Below, piece by piece: positions 1 through 7,728 of a DNA stretch of 14,211 bases. Within the stretch, counting starts at the first letter, position 1, and every line of letters starts with the position of its first letter. The notes under the pieces were generated by a model. That model did no database searches and was not told where the DNA came from. It saw only the letters and a program-made list of their open reading frames with translations. Made by a program: the position numbers and the translations under genes. The DNA is from an uncultured Collinsella sp. (GTDB taxonomy: Bacteria > Actinomycetota > Coriobacteriia > Coriobacteriales > Coriobacteriaceae). Location of the stretch: contig CABUGR010000003.1 of NCBI GenBank assembly GCA_902491135.1, positions 1 to 14,211 of the forward strand, written 5' to 3'.

Positions 1-323
1 TGCCTGTCGACGACCGCACGCCCGGCTTTGGTGCCACGACGTTTTGCGATATCGAGGCCACTAACTGCCACGCGGCCGCTGCCTACATCACGGGCCTGCC
101 CGAGAGTAAAGTAACGCGCCTGACGTTCCAGGATGTCCACGTGACCTTCGCGCCGGATGCCGAGCCCTTTGTGCCGGCCATGGCCTGTGGTGTGGAGCCG
201 ATGGTGCGTCAGGGCATCATTGCGCAAAACGTTGCCGTGCTCGACCTGCAAAACGTGGTGATCGAGGGCCAGGACGGCGAGGAGCTGCAGCTCCAGAACG
301 TCGACAAGGTTATCCGTTCCTAA
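1..323 (+). CDS. GH28 polygalacturonase-family glycosidase, C-terminal fragment
   Basis: The open frame starts at base 3 and runs off the left edge, so only about the last 106 residues are seen; it stops with TAA at 321-323. The visible part has the alternating hydrophobic and asparagine-rich pattern of right-handed beta-helix coils. It includes YITGLPES, then VTRLTFQDVHV, and near the end NVAVLDLQNVVIEG. This tail is typical of bacterial GH28 enzymes, which hydrolyse alpha-1,4-galacturonan or rhamnogalacturonan. The GH28 catalytic motifs (NTD, DD, HG, RIK) would lie upstream, so activity, polymer preference and any signal peptide cannot be judged. The gene is followed at once by pectin esterase genes on the same strand, which supports a pectic substrate. 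Another beta-helix family is possible but less likely given this context. Confidence 0.75.
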   Translation, partial: PVDDRTPGFGATTFCDIEATNCHAAAAYITGLPESKVTRLTFQDVHVTFAPDAEPFVPAMACGVEPMVRQGIIAQNVAVLDLQNVVIEGQDGEELQLQNVDKVIRS

Positions 324-339
324 CTCGGGTTGATGACCA

Positions 340-374
340 GGGCTGCATTGTCGGATAAATCGGCAATGCAGCCC
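340..374 (+). terminator. Hairpin after the GH28 gene
   Basis: Perfect 11-bp inverted repeat, GGGCTGCATTG at 340-350 and CAATGCAGCCC at 364-374, with a 13-nt loop, beginning 17 nt after the stop codon. Only two T residues follow directly, so it is a weak or partial terminator. It may limit read-through or protect the 3' end while still allowing transcription into the esterase genes. Confidence 0.5.
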
Positions 375-427
375 TTGTGCGATACGGCCGTGTGCGCTGC
401 GCTACGCATCATGGTGAAAGGGAATAC

Positions 428-1237
428 ATGCTCAATAAAACGATTCCTGTTGGGGTCGATGGCTCGTCTGCCACGATTACGTCTTATGTTTTTGCCCCGA
501 CCGAAGATGCTTATGCTCTAAAACCGCTGCCTGCAGTTGTGGTCGTGCCAGGAGGCGGCTACGATCACGTTTCGCCGCGCGAAGGCGAGCCGGTAGCGCT
601 CCGTTTGTTGGCGATGGGCTACCAGGCGTTTGTGCTGAACTACTCGGTTGCTCCGGCTGTCTATCCGCTGGCATTGCAAGAACTCGCGCGGGCGGTCGAT
701 ACCGTCCGAAGCCATGCGGCAGAGTACTGTGTCGATCCTGATCGGATTACGGTCATGGGTTTTTCGGCCGGTGGGCATCTGGTTGGCTTGCTCGGGGCGC
801 TTTGGGACCAACCTTGGCTTGCAGAGTCGATTGCGGCATCGCCTGAGTCGATTCGGCCTGACACACTTTGCTTGGGCTACCCGGTCGTAAGCTCGGGGGC
901 CTATGCTCATCGTGGTTCATTTGAACACCTAACGGGTGCCGATGGCGCTTTGGCTCAAAAGTTGTCGATCGAGAATATGGTGGGCGAGGGCTTCCCCCGT
1001 ACGTTCTTGTGGCATACCGCCGAGGATGCATCGGTACCAGTTCAAAATAGCCTCCTTCTTGCGCAGGCTCTTGCCGACCACGGGATTGGCTTTAGCCTAC
1101 ATGTCTTTCCGCATGGAAAGCATGGGGCATCGCTCGCCACGGCCCTAACGGCATTTAAGGGCTGCGCCGAGCATATTCAGCCACAAGTTCAGGGCTGGCC
1201 TGAACAGTTCGTTGCATGGGAGCGTGATGGACGATGA
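428..1237 (+). CDS. Alpha/beta hydrolase, acetyl esterase (BD-FAE-like)
   Basis: A 269-residue serine hydrolase of the alpha/beta fold. The oxyanion-hole motif PGGGY is at residues 41-45. The nucleophile elbow is GFSAGG with Ser113, the acid is probably Asp200 in the segment AEDASVP, and the base is His232 in GKHG. This order and spacing match the small bacterial acetyl/feruloyl esterases often found in plant-glycan loci, which remove acetyl or similar groups from sugar backbones. I chose the ATG at 428 because GAAAGGG lies just upstream; an in-frame ATG at 377 overlaps the hairpin region and would add 17 unrelated residues. No signal peptide is visible, so it should act in the cytoplasm. The stop overlaps the next start as ATGA, so translation is probably coupled to the pectinesterase fusion. 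Base composition is more AT-rich than its neighbours. The exact ester substrate cannot be read from sequence. Confidence 0.82.
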   Translation: MLNKTIPVGVDGSSATITSYVFAPTEDAYALKPLPAVVVVPGGGYDHVSPREGEPVALRLLAMGYQAFVLNYSVAPAVYPLALQELARAVDTVRSHAAEYCVDPDRITVMGFSAGGHLVGLLGALWDQPWLAESIAASPESIRPDTLCLGYPVVSSGAYAHRGSFEHLTGADGALAQKLSIENMVGEGFPRTFLWHTAEDASVPVQNSLLLAQALADHGIGFSLHVFPHGKHGASLATALTAFKGCAEHIQPQVQGWPEQFVAWERDGR

Positions 1238-3399
1238 GCGAAAGTGTCTATACGCTGCGCGTTTCGAGGGCTGCGGCAGGAGCGTATCCAACGATTTCCG
1301 ATGCCTTGGCGGCAGCCGATCAGCTCTATCCGGATGCCGAGCAACCGGTGATGATTCGCGTCGATCCGGGCGAGTATCGCGAGCGGGTCGAGATTCATCG
1401 CTCGCATGTGACGATTGAGGGAGAGACGGCCGACAGCGTGCGTATCGTGGGCAGCCTGGGTGCCAAGATGCCTTCGGAGGACGGCTCGGGCGTGGACGGC
1501 ACGCTCGGCACGTTTAGGACCTATACCGTTTTGGTCGATGCCGACGACGTACGGCTCGAGAACCTCACAATCGTCAACGATGCGGGCGATGGGCGCGAGG
1601 TCGGTCAGGCGATTGCCCTGTATGCCGATGGCGACCGTCTGGTTGTCGATGCCTGCTGCATTAAGGGGCACCAGGACACACTGTTTTTGGGTCCGCTGCC
1701 GCCGCATGAGGCCAAACCGGGCGGATTCATTGGGCCCAAGCAGTTTGCGCCGCGTCGGGTGGGGCGCCAGTATTTTCGACGTTGCCGGATCGAGGGCGAT
1801 GTCGACTTTATCTTTGGCGGCGCGCGTGCCTACTTTGAGGGGTGCGAGATTCGCTCACTCAACCGCGATATGGATGTCAACGGGTATGTAACGGCAGCCT
1901 CCACGCCTAAAGGCGAGCCGTACGGATTTGTGTTCCACGGTTGTTCGTTTACTGCACCGGATGGCGTGGCACCGGATTCGGTCTACCTGGGTCGTCCTTG
2001 GCGTGAATGGGCGCAAACTGTGCTGATCGATTGCTGGCTGGGGCGACATATCAAGCGCGAAGGCTGGTGGGATTGGAATAAGCCGGCGGCACACAACTGC
2101 GTGCAGTATGCTGGCGCGATTCTGCATGGGCCGGCGGATGATACTACCGGCTGGGTGCCGTGGGCGAATGAACTCGATGTGATGGCTGTCGCCCGGTACG
2201 CTCGCGAGCAGGTGCTTGCCGGTGTGGATGGCTGGGATCCCGAGGGCGGCGACGGTGATGCGGTTGAGACGGCTGAACTGTCTGCCAACGGCCGCACCGT
2301 GCACATCGAGACGTACTGCGAAGACGAACCTGCGCTGCGTGCCCGGCTGAAGCGCGAGGGGCGTTCGGCTGCTTTTACGGGCAAGACTCCTGCAGATTTT
2401 GAGGCATGGAAGATTGCGACCAGGACTCGTCTGTACGATGTTTTGGGCCTTTCGCTTATGGACCGCGTCCCGATTGAGATTCGTGAGCTCAGCCGCGTGC
2501 GGGTTGCCGGCGGCATCGTGCGCACCCATGCGATGCTGCAGGTGGAGCGCGACGTTTGGATGCCGTTCTACCTGCTCGAGCCGCAGTCGCCTAAGCTCGA
2601 TGCGCGCGGCCGCAAGTGCTGCTATATCTGCCCGCATGGCCATCAGGGAGCGGGTGCTGCAAGCGTAGCCGGTGTTGCGGGCGTGCCGGCGGTCGATGAT
2701 GCCGTGCGTAAGTTCAATTACGACTACGGTCTGCGTTTGGCGCGTATGGGTTACGTGACCGTCTGCCCCGACGCACGCGGTTGGGGATACCGTCGTGACT
2801 GGAAGGGCCAGGGCGATGACGAGAACAGCTACTTGCGAGGGACGTGCCTAAACCAGGCACGTATGGCCGAGCCACTGGGTCTTACGGTCGCGGGCCTCAA
2901 CGCCTGGGATAACATGCGTCTGATCGATTACCTAGAGGCGCGCGGCGACATTGCCATGGACGACCTGGGCTGTTTTGGCTTTTCGGGCGGCGGATACATG
3001 ACGCTGTATCTGGCGGCGCTCGGCCCACGCGTATGCAAGACGTTTGTCTCGGGCTACCTGTACGGTGTCGATGATTCGCTGCTGCACCTCAACGGCAATT
3101 GCAGCTGCAACTACACACCCGGACTTTGGCGCTTGCTCGACATGGGCGATATTGCCTCGCTTATTGCGCCACGCCCGTTGTTAGTGCAGAGCTGCGAAGA
3201 AGATCATCTGAACGGTTCGCGCGGGCTGAAAAATGTCGATGAACAGCTCAAGATCGTGCGCGATGCCTACAAGTTGCTGGGCCGCAGAGATGCTCTGCGG
3301 CACGAGGTGTGTCCGGGTGGACACCATCTGGGAGTGACACATCTTGTCGAGGATATCGAATGGCTCGATTCGCACGTTGCGAAATGCGACCGTGCATAG
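1234..3399 (+). CDS. Pectin methylesterase (CE8) fused to an alpha/beta hydrolase esterase
   Basis: A 721-residue two-domain protein. Residues 1 to about 335 form a CE8 pectinesterase beta-helix: GQAIAL (Gln125), GHQDTLF (Gln147, Asp148), GDVDFIFGGA (Asp191) and YLGRPWR (Arg254, Trp256) carry all expected catalytic and binding residues. A Gly/Pro-rich insertion at about 152-178 is usual in clostridial-type enzymes. After a Gly/Asp-rich linker (about 336-350), residues 355-721 form an Abhydrolase_7-like esterase. It has PHGH at 467-470, PDARGWG at 512-518, WDNMRLIDYL, the nucleophile elbow GFSGGG (Ser584), a probable acid in EEDH (655-658) and His697 or His698 in GGHHLG. CE8 removes methyl esters from galacturonan; the second domain probably removes acetyl groups. 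No signal peptide is present, so imported oligomers are the likely substrate. The ATGA overlap with the upstream gene indicates translational coupling. Confidence 0.88.
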   Translation: MSESVYTLRVSRAAAGAYPTISDALAAADQLYPDAEQPVMIRVDPGEYRERVEIHRSHVTIEGETADSVRIVGSLGAKMPSEDGSGVDGTLGTFRTYTVLVDADDVRLENLTIVNDAGDGREVGQAIALYADGDRLVVDACCIKGHQDTLFLGPLPPHEAKPGGFIGPKQFAPRRVGRQYFRRCRIEGDVDFIFGGARAYFEGCEIRSLNRDMDVNGYVTAASTPKGEPYGFVFHGCSFTAPDGVAPDSVYLGRPWREWAQTVLIDCWLGRHIKREGWWDWNKPAAHNCVQYAGAILHGPADDTTGWVPWANELDVMAVARYAREQVLAGVDGWDPEGGDGDAVETAELSANGRTVHIETYCEDEPALRARLKREGRSAAFTGKTPADFEAWKIATRTRLYDVLGLSLMDRVPIEIRELSRVRVAGGIVRTHAMLQVERDVWMPFYLLEPQSPKLDARGRKCCYICPHGHQGAGAASVAGVAGVPAVDDAVRKFNYDYGLRLARMGYVTVCPDARGWGYRRDWKGQGDDENSYLRGTCLNQARMAEPLGLTVAGLNAWDNMRLIDYLEARGDIAMDDLGCFGFSGGGYMTLYLAALGPRVCKTFVSGYLYGVDDSLLHLNGNCSCNYTPGLWRLLDMGDIASLIAPRPLLVQSCEEDHLNGSRGLKNVDEQLKIVRDAYKLLGRRDALRHEVCPGGHHLGVTHLVEDIEWLDSHVAKCDRA

Positions 3400-3468
3400 C
3401 CCCTCGGCATGCTGCAAATAAACGGTACGTACCTGTATGGCCGCCAATGGGCGGATGAGGAGAAGATT

Positions 3469-4137
3469 ATGGAAACGAAGAGCTTGAGTGAATCGACCAT
3501 TTGCTGCTTTGGCGACTCAACGACCTGGGGCGACAACGGCTGCGGTGGGGGAGGCAACGACATCTCGTGGACCTCGCATCTGGGCGCGTTGCTGGGAGGC
3601 GCGGTCATCGAGAACTTTGGCATCAAGGGCTCGCGCATCGCCGTCAAGGCCGACCGCAGCGATTCGTTTGTCGAGCGCCTGGACGGTATCGACGATGCGG
3701 CCGATATCTACATTGTCTTTGGCGGCGTCAACGACTTTAGCCGCAACGTGCCGCTTGGCGAGTTGGGCAGTACCGATGTGCATGAGTTCTACGGTGCGCT
3801 CGATTACCTGATCCGCACCATCACGGCACGCTCGCCTCGGGCAAAGCTCGTGTTTATGACGCCGTGCAAGACGAGCGGTAAGCACGAGAAGGATATCCCG
3901 GCAAGCGATGAGCTCAATCACCTGGGGTTGACGCAGGTCGCCTACGTGCGGGCGATGCTCGAAGTCTGCGACCGCTACTCCGTTCCGGTGATTGACCTGT
4001 ATGCGCAAAGTGGCATCAGCCCGTTTTTGCCAGAGCACCGCGAGCTCTATATGCCGGACGGTCTGCATTACAGTCCTGCCGGCTATGAGCGCCTGGCGCA
4101 TCGCATCGCCGCGGGTCTCACCGCCGTTTGCCGCTAA
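3469..4137 (+). CDS. SGNH/GDSL-family esterase
   Basis: A 222-residue SGNH hydrolase with the family blocks in order: block I FGDSTTWG with nucleophile Ser17, a Gly in NFGIKGS (block II region), block III GGVND with Asn87, and block V PDGLHYS with Asp196 and His199. Such enzymes deacetylate sugars; in pectin loci they resemble CE12-type rhamnogalacturonan acetylesterases, though this family assignment is an inference. I chose the ATG at 3469 because GATGAGGAG lies just upstream; an in-frame ATG at 3409 lacks a ribosome site and lies only 9 nt after the previous stop. The 69-nt gap to the preceding gene contains only a short palindrome and a small hairpin, so it is probably in the same operon as the two esterases. 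No signal peptide is seen. It is the last gene before a long dyad and a new promoter. Confidence 0.8.
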   Translation: METKSLSESTICCFGDSTTWGDNGCGGGGNDISWTSHLGALLGGAVIENFGIKGSRIAVKADRSDSFVERLDGIDDAADIYIVFGGVNDFSRNVPLGELGSTDVHEFYGALDYLIRTITARSPRAKLVFMTPCKTSGKHEKDIPASDELNHLGLTQVAYVRAMLEVCDRYSVPVIDLYAQSGISPFLPEHRELYMPDGLHYSPAGYERLAHRIAAGLTAVCR

Positions 4138-4151
4138 AAGTCTGCCGTTTG

Positions 4152-4189
4152 CGGGGAATATAGGGTTAACGTTCACCCTATATTCCCCG
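4152..4189 (+). terminator. Long dyad with an operator-like apex
   Basis: The arm at 4152-4166 (CGGGGAATATAGGGT) is exactly complementary to 4175-4189, giving a 15-bp stem with an 8-nt loop, 14 nt after the SGNH hydrolase stop. It looks like a factor-independent terminator but lacks a T tract. The loop contains AACGTT, which is itself self-complementary, so in duplex DNA the symmetry runs through the whole element except one pair. Confidence 0.65.
4163..4178. promoter_or_regulatory. Operator-like palindrome A, upstream of the GH105 gene
   Basis: The sequence GGGTTAACGTTCACCC is symmetric about the CG at 4170/4171 except for one base pair. It matches the perfect palindrome upstream of dhuD (core TGAACGTTCA) at 9 of 10 core bases. 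A central CG with even symmetry is the usual LacI-family operator form. It overlaps a possible -35 region (TTCACC at 4172-4177). Confidence 0.5.
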
Positions 4190-4195
4190 TTCGCG

Positions 4196-4218
4196 TTACA
4201 CTAAGGGTAACGTTCACC
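4196..4218 (+). promoter_or_regulatory. GH105 promoter -10 region with operator-like site B
   Basis: TACACT at 4197-4202 is a possible -10 element. Directly downstream, GGGTAACGTTCACC (4205-4218) has a perfect right half (CGTTCACC) and a degenerate left half of the same motif as site A. Its centre is 41 bp from that of site A, close to four helical turns. It would cover the predicted transcription start, a position expected for repression. The promoter call is weak; the repeated motif is plain. Confidence 0.45.
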
Positions 4219-4244
4219 TATCGTTTATGTCAGAGGGGACAGCA

Positions 4245-5483
4245 ATGGGTTGCAATCAAATCCTGGACCGTTATATCGAGCAGTTGATCGAAACCTCTAC
4301 GCCGCAGGCGCCGGCTTGGAATATCGAAAAGATTCGCGCCGGCAAGGAGAACACCTGGAACTATATCGACGGCTGCATGATCAAGGCGCTCATCGAGCTG
4401 TATGAGATTACGGGTGAGCAGCGCTACCTGACCTTTGCCGATGACTACATCGATTTCTTTGTCCAGGACGACGGTACCATCAAGCATTACAACCCGCAGG
4501 AGTACAACCTCGATAACGTCAATGCGGGCAAGACCCTCTACAAGCTGTATGACCTGGTGGGCAAGCCCAAGTATCGCGCCGCCATGGATACCATCTACCG
4601 CCAGCTCGAAACCCAGCCGCGCACCAAAGAGGGCGTGTTTTGGCACAAGGCCGTCTACCCCAACCAGATCTGGCTCGACGGCATGTATATGGCGCAGCCG
4701 TTCTACATGCAGTATGAGCTGAGCTTCCACAACCGTCGTGCCTGCTCGGACAGCTTCCATATGTTCCAGGTTGTGCATGACCTGATGCGCAACCCCCTCA
4801 ACGGTCTGTACTATCACGCTTACGACGCGAGTCGCAAACAGTTCTGGTGCGACCCGGTCACCGGCCTTTCGGCTAACTTCTGGCTGCGCGCCGAGGGCTG
4901 GTTCGCCATGGCGCTCATCGACACGTGGGAGCTCATGCCGCCTTCGATGTCAGCCGAGAAGGACGAGATCCGCAAGATGTTCCACGATCTGATCGACGCC
5001 ATGCTGCCGTATCAGGACGAGAAGACCGGCATGTGGCACCAGGTCATCAACCTGCCCAATATCGCCCCTAACTACCTAGAGGAGTCGGGCAGCGCCATCT
5101 TTGCCAACGCCATCATGAAGGGCGTGCGTCTGGGCGTGCTGGGCGAGCGTTACTATCAGTACGGCCGTCGCGCCTTCGATGGCATCTGCGAAACCTGCCT
5201 GTCCGAGTGTGACGGGCAGCTGGCGCTCGACAACATCTGCCTGGTTGCGGGCTTGGGAAACACCGCGCACCGCGAGGGCACGTTTGATTACTACATGAGC
5301 GAGCCCGTGGTCAAAAATGATGCAAAGGGTGTGGCGCCGCTGGTGCTTGCCTATATCGAGACCATGCATCACGACAAGCTGGCCGGTAAGCGCGATCCGC
5401 TCGCCCCCTCGGGCGTGTGCTCCATCGAGGACCCGTTTGGCGGATACACCCCGGGCATCAACGCTCATAAGGGATGTGAATAA
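4245..5483 (+). CDS. GH105 unsaturated rhamnogalacturonyl/galacturonyl hydrolase (YteR/YesR family)
   Basis: A 412-residue alpha/alpha-barrel glycosidase. The segment IWLDGMYMAQPF carries Asp145, equivalent to the catalytic Asp of YteR. Other family signatures are NFWLRAEGW (211-219), ESGSAIFANAIMKG (280-293) and the C-terminal stretch REGTFDYYMSEPV followed by NDAKGVAPL (343-366). Enzymes of this family hydrate the double bond of the terminal unsaturated uronic acid left by a polysaccharide lyase. The released sugar opens to 4-deoxy-5-keto-uronate, the substrate of the DhuI/DhuD pair encoded on the minus strand. I chose the ATG at 4245 because AGAGGGGA lies 6-7 nt upstream; an in-frame ATG at 4227 has no such site. 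No signal peptide is present, so it acts on imported oligosaccharides. It starts a new unit with operator-like sites at its promoter, and the next gene begins one base after its stop. GH88-like specificity cannot be fully excluded. Confidence 0.87.
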   Translation: MGCNQILDRYIEQLIETSTPQAPAWNIEKIRAGKENTWNYIDGCMIKALIELYEITGEQRYLTFADDYIDFFVQDDGTIKHYNPQEYNLDNVNAGKTLYKLYDLVGKPKYRAAMDTIYRQLETQPRTKEGVFWHKAVYPNQIWLDGMYMAQPFYMQYELSFHNRRACSDSFHMFQVVHDLMRNPLNGLYYHAYDASRKQFWCDPVTGLSANFWLRAEGWFAMALIDTWELMPPSMSAEKDEIRKMFHDLIDAMLPYQDEKTGMWHQVINLPNIAPNYLEESGSAIFANAIMKGVRLGVLGERYYQYGRRAFDGICETCLSECDGQLALDNICLVAGLGNTAHREGTFDYYMSEPVVKNDAKGVAPLVLAYIETMHHDKLAGKRDPLAPSGVCSIEDPFGGYTPGINAHKGCE

Positions 5484-5484
5484 C

Positions 5485-6390
5485 GTGGGGGCTATTACTC
5501 CGGGTGTGCGTTTGCACGACCTTCCGCAGGGGACCGTCGAGGAACGCATCCGCATGGCGGGAGAGCTGGGCTTTTCGTGCATTCAGCTGCCGAGCAAGGT
5601 GCTCTACGCATCGATGGGGATCGATCGAGGCGGCCTGACCCGCGAGCTTGCCGACCATTTGCGTGCGGTGCTCGACGAGGCGGGCGTTTCGGTCGCCGTG
5701 CTCGGCTGCTATAAGAATTTGGCGACGCCCAATCGCCAACAGCTCATGGATAACATTGCCGAGTACGAGGCATGCCTGAACTTTGCCCAGATGCTCGGCG
5801 GATGCCCGGTTGGCACCGAGACCGGTCGCCCCAATGCGCAGAACCGCGTTGCTGACGACCGCATGACCGATGGGGCACTCGAAGCGTTTGCAGACGGACT
5901 TGCACACGTCTGCGATCGGGCCGAGGCCGTGGGCGGGCAAATTTTGATCGAGCCCGGTTGGAACGAGACGGTTAATACTCCGGATCGCTGCCGTGAGGTG
6001 CTGGAGCGCGTCTCGAGCCCGTCGCTCGGCGTGATCTATGACCCAGTGTCGCTGCTGCACCCCAGTGTCGTTGACGAAGCGCAGGAAATCACCGCGCGCA
6101 TGCTCTACTTATGCGGCAGTAAGATCCGCGTGCTGCACGCCAAGGATTTTGAGATCGTTGATAACGAGGACGGAGCCGGATGGTGCGACGGTACGGGTTC
6201 GCGCCTGGTGTGTCATGGCGTGGGCGAGACGGGACGATATGACTTTGAGCCTGTGGTGGCCTGGGCGGCTGCCGCCTGCCCTGGGATTCCCTGCGTGGTC
6301 GAGAACAGCGTACCGGCGACGGCGGCTGACTGCCTGGCGACACTCGAGCACATGTCTGCTCGCTGCGGGGCTTCTCATCGCGAGTTATAG
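5485..6390 (+). CDS. Sugar isomerase/epimerase, xylose-isomerase-like TIM barrel
   Basis: A 301-residue protein of the AP_endonuc_2 (PF01261-type) TIM-barrel family, which includes hydroxypyruvate isomerase, tagatose 3-epimerase and xylulose-5-phosphate 3-epimerase. Probable metal ligands sit at the ends of successive strands: Glu156 in ILIEPGW, Asp186 in VIYDPV, His218 in VLHAKDF and Glu273 in VVENS. I chose the GTG at 5485: AAGGGA lies 10 nt upstream inside the end of the GH105 gene, whereas the GTG at 5476 is too close to it. The one-base gap to the GH105 stop implies translational coupling and a role in the same pathway, perhaps handling a neutral sugar or a uronate isomer released with the unsaturated residue. 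The substrate cannot be named from sequence. A hairpin follows the stop. Confidence 0.78.
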   Translation: MGAITPGVRLHDLPQGTVEERIRMAGELGFSCIQLPSKVLYASMGIDRGGLTRELADHLRAVLDEAGVSVAVLGCYKNLATPNRQQLMDNIAEYEACLNFAQMLGGCPVGTETGRPNAQNRVADDRMTDGALEAFADGLAHVCDRAEAVGGQILIEPGWNETVNTPDRCREVLERVSSPSLGVIYDPVSLLHPSVVDEAQEITARMLYLCGSKIRVLHAKDFEIVDNEDGAGWCDGTGSRLVCHGVGETGRYDFEPVVAWAAAACPGIPCVVENSVPATAADCLATLEHMSARCGASHREL

Positions 6391-6429
6391 CATTGGCTTT
6401 TGCCGTGTCGGCAGATTGAGATTACCTGT

Positions 6430-6468
6430 ATGGGGGCGGCGGTGAAGGGTCTTTATCGTCGCCCCCAT
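6430..6468 (+). terminator. Hairpin after the GH105-isomerase unit
   Basis: The arm ATGGGGGCGGCG at 6430-6441 pairs with CGTCGCCCCCAT at 6457-6468, giving 12 pairs including one G-T wobble, with a 15-nt loop. No T tract follows. It lies 39 nt after the isomerase stop and 26 nt before the next start, so it probably separates the pectin unit from the flavoprotein gene. Confidence 0.55.
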
Positions 6469-6494
6469 TGGATTGCATTAAAAAGGGGAGTTGC

Positions 6495-7712
6495 GTGGCT
6501 ATCCACATTGTCGAAGAGGCGAATCGTTGCCTAGGTTGTAAAAGGGCGTTCTGTCAGATTAAGGGCTGCCCGGTTCAGACGCCTATTCCGCAGGTCATCG
6601 ACCTGTTCAAACAGCGTCGTCTAGAAGAAGCGGGCGAGCTGCTGTTCCAGAACAATCCCATGAGCGCGGTCTGCTCCATGGTTTGCAACCATTCGGGCCA
6701 GTGCGAGGGCGCGTGCATCCAGGGCCGCAAGGGCACACCCGTACATTTCTCGAGCATCGAGAACTATATCTCAACAGCGTATTTGGATCGTAAGGAGTGG
6801 ACGCCCGCGCCGTCGTGCGGCAAACAGGTTGCTGTGGTCGGTTCCGGTCCTGCCGGTATTACCGTGGCCATTAAGATGGCCCAGCTGGGCTGTGCCGTCA
6901 CGGTATTTGAACAGCGCCCCGAGATCGGCGGTGTGCTGGAGTACGGTATCCCCGAGTTCCGCCTGCCCCGTGCGCTCGTGCAAAAGTACCGCCACGTGAT
7001 GTGCTCGCTCGGCGTGCGCGTGCGCCCTTCGACCACCATCGGCGGCGCGTTGCACATCGATGACCTGCTGCGCGACGGCTACGATGCGGTCTTTGTTGGT
7101 ACCGGTACCTGGCGAGCTCGAAAGTTGGGTATTCCCGGCGAGTCGCGCGGCAACGTGCTGTTTGGCATCGATTACCTGGTCGATCCCGCGAGCGTGGCAA
7201 TCGGGCAGAACGTGGCGGTCATCGGTGCCGGCAATGTTGCCATGGATGTTGCCCGCACAGCCCTGCGCTCGGGCGCTCGCAAGGTCACCGTGTATGCCCG
7301 CTCGCGCCATATCTCGGCCATCGATGACGAGGTGGAGCTGACCGAGCTTGACGGTGCCGAGATTGTGTGCGGCAAGGCGATCTGCGCCATCGACGATAAC
7401 GGTCCGGTGTTCGAAACGGCTATCTTTGACGAGGACAACAATGTGGTGGGCTACGAGGAAGAGCTCGACCATGCGTCTGCCGACACAGTTGTGATTGCGG
7501 CTTCGCAGGTGCCCAAGGACAAGCTTGTGCTTACGACGGGTGGCTTGGAGACCGACCATCGCGGCCTTCTTTCGGTCGATGAGAACGGCATGACCACCGT
7601 GCCCGGTGTCTTTGCCGCCGGTGACGTGGTTAACGGCCCGCTCACCGTGGTTCATGCCGTGGCAGGCGCCAAGCTCGCCGTCGAAGGCATGACTGCCTAT
7701 TTGGGTCTCTAA
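6495..7712 (+). CDS. Stand-alone GltD-like NAD(P)H oxidoreductase with FeS clusters
   Basis: A 405-residue flavoprotein related to the small subunit of glutamate synthase and to NfnB/SudA-type proteins. The N-terminal region has eight cysteines in the Fer4_20 pattern (12, 15, 20, 25 and 60, 64, 70, 74), expected to hold two 4Fe-4S clusters. An FAD-binding GSGPAG follows at 116-121, then EYGIPEFRLP, the second dinucleotide site GAGNVAMDVA (244-253), and a C-terminal FAD contact AAGDVVNGP. I chose the GTG at 6495 because AAGGGGAG ends 4 nt upstream and VAIHIVEEANRC matches the family start; a TTG at 6468 lies in the terminator arm. It is shorter than typical GltD (about 460-480 residues) but ends with the complete fold. 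No large glutamate synthase subunit is nearby, so it may pass electrons to another partner. Whether it uses NADH or NADPH is unclear. Confidence 0.8.
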   Translation: MAIHIVEEANRCLGCKRAFCQIKGCPVQTPIPQVIDLFKQRRLEEAGELLFQNNPMSAVCSMVCNHSGQCEGACIQGRKGTPVHFSSIENYISTAYLDRKEWTPAPSCGKQVAVVGSGPAGITVAIKMAQLGCAVTVFEQRPEIGGVLEYGIPEFRLPRALVQKYRHVMCSLGVRVRPSTTIGGALHIDDLLRDGYDAVFVGTGTWRARKLGIPGESRGNVLFGIDYLVDPASVAIGQNVAVIGAGNVAMDVARTALRSGARKVTVYARSRHISAIDDEVELTELDGAEIVCGKAICAIDDNGPVFETAIFDEDNNVVGYEEELDHASADTVVIAASQVPKDKLVLTTGGLETDHRGLLSVDENGMTTVPGVFAAGDVVNGPLTVVHAVAGAKLAVEGMTAYLGL

Positions 7713-7728
7713 CACATCCCATCCATTA

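Noticed and set aside
377..427. Longer start for the first alpha/beta hydrolase at 377
   Set aside because: The added 17 residues do not fit the family and the region overlaps the tail of the hairpin; the ATG at 428 has a clear ribosome site.
3424..3433. Perfect 10-bp palindrome GGTACGTACC before the SGNH hydrolase gene
   Set aside because: It is short, occurs once, and has no -10 element placed suitably beside it; it is likely chance.
3441..3454. Small CCGCC/GGCGG hairpin before the SGNH hydrolase ribosome site
   Set aside because: The 5-bp stem has no T tract and no repeat elsewhere; such structures are frequent at this GC content.
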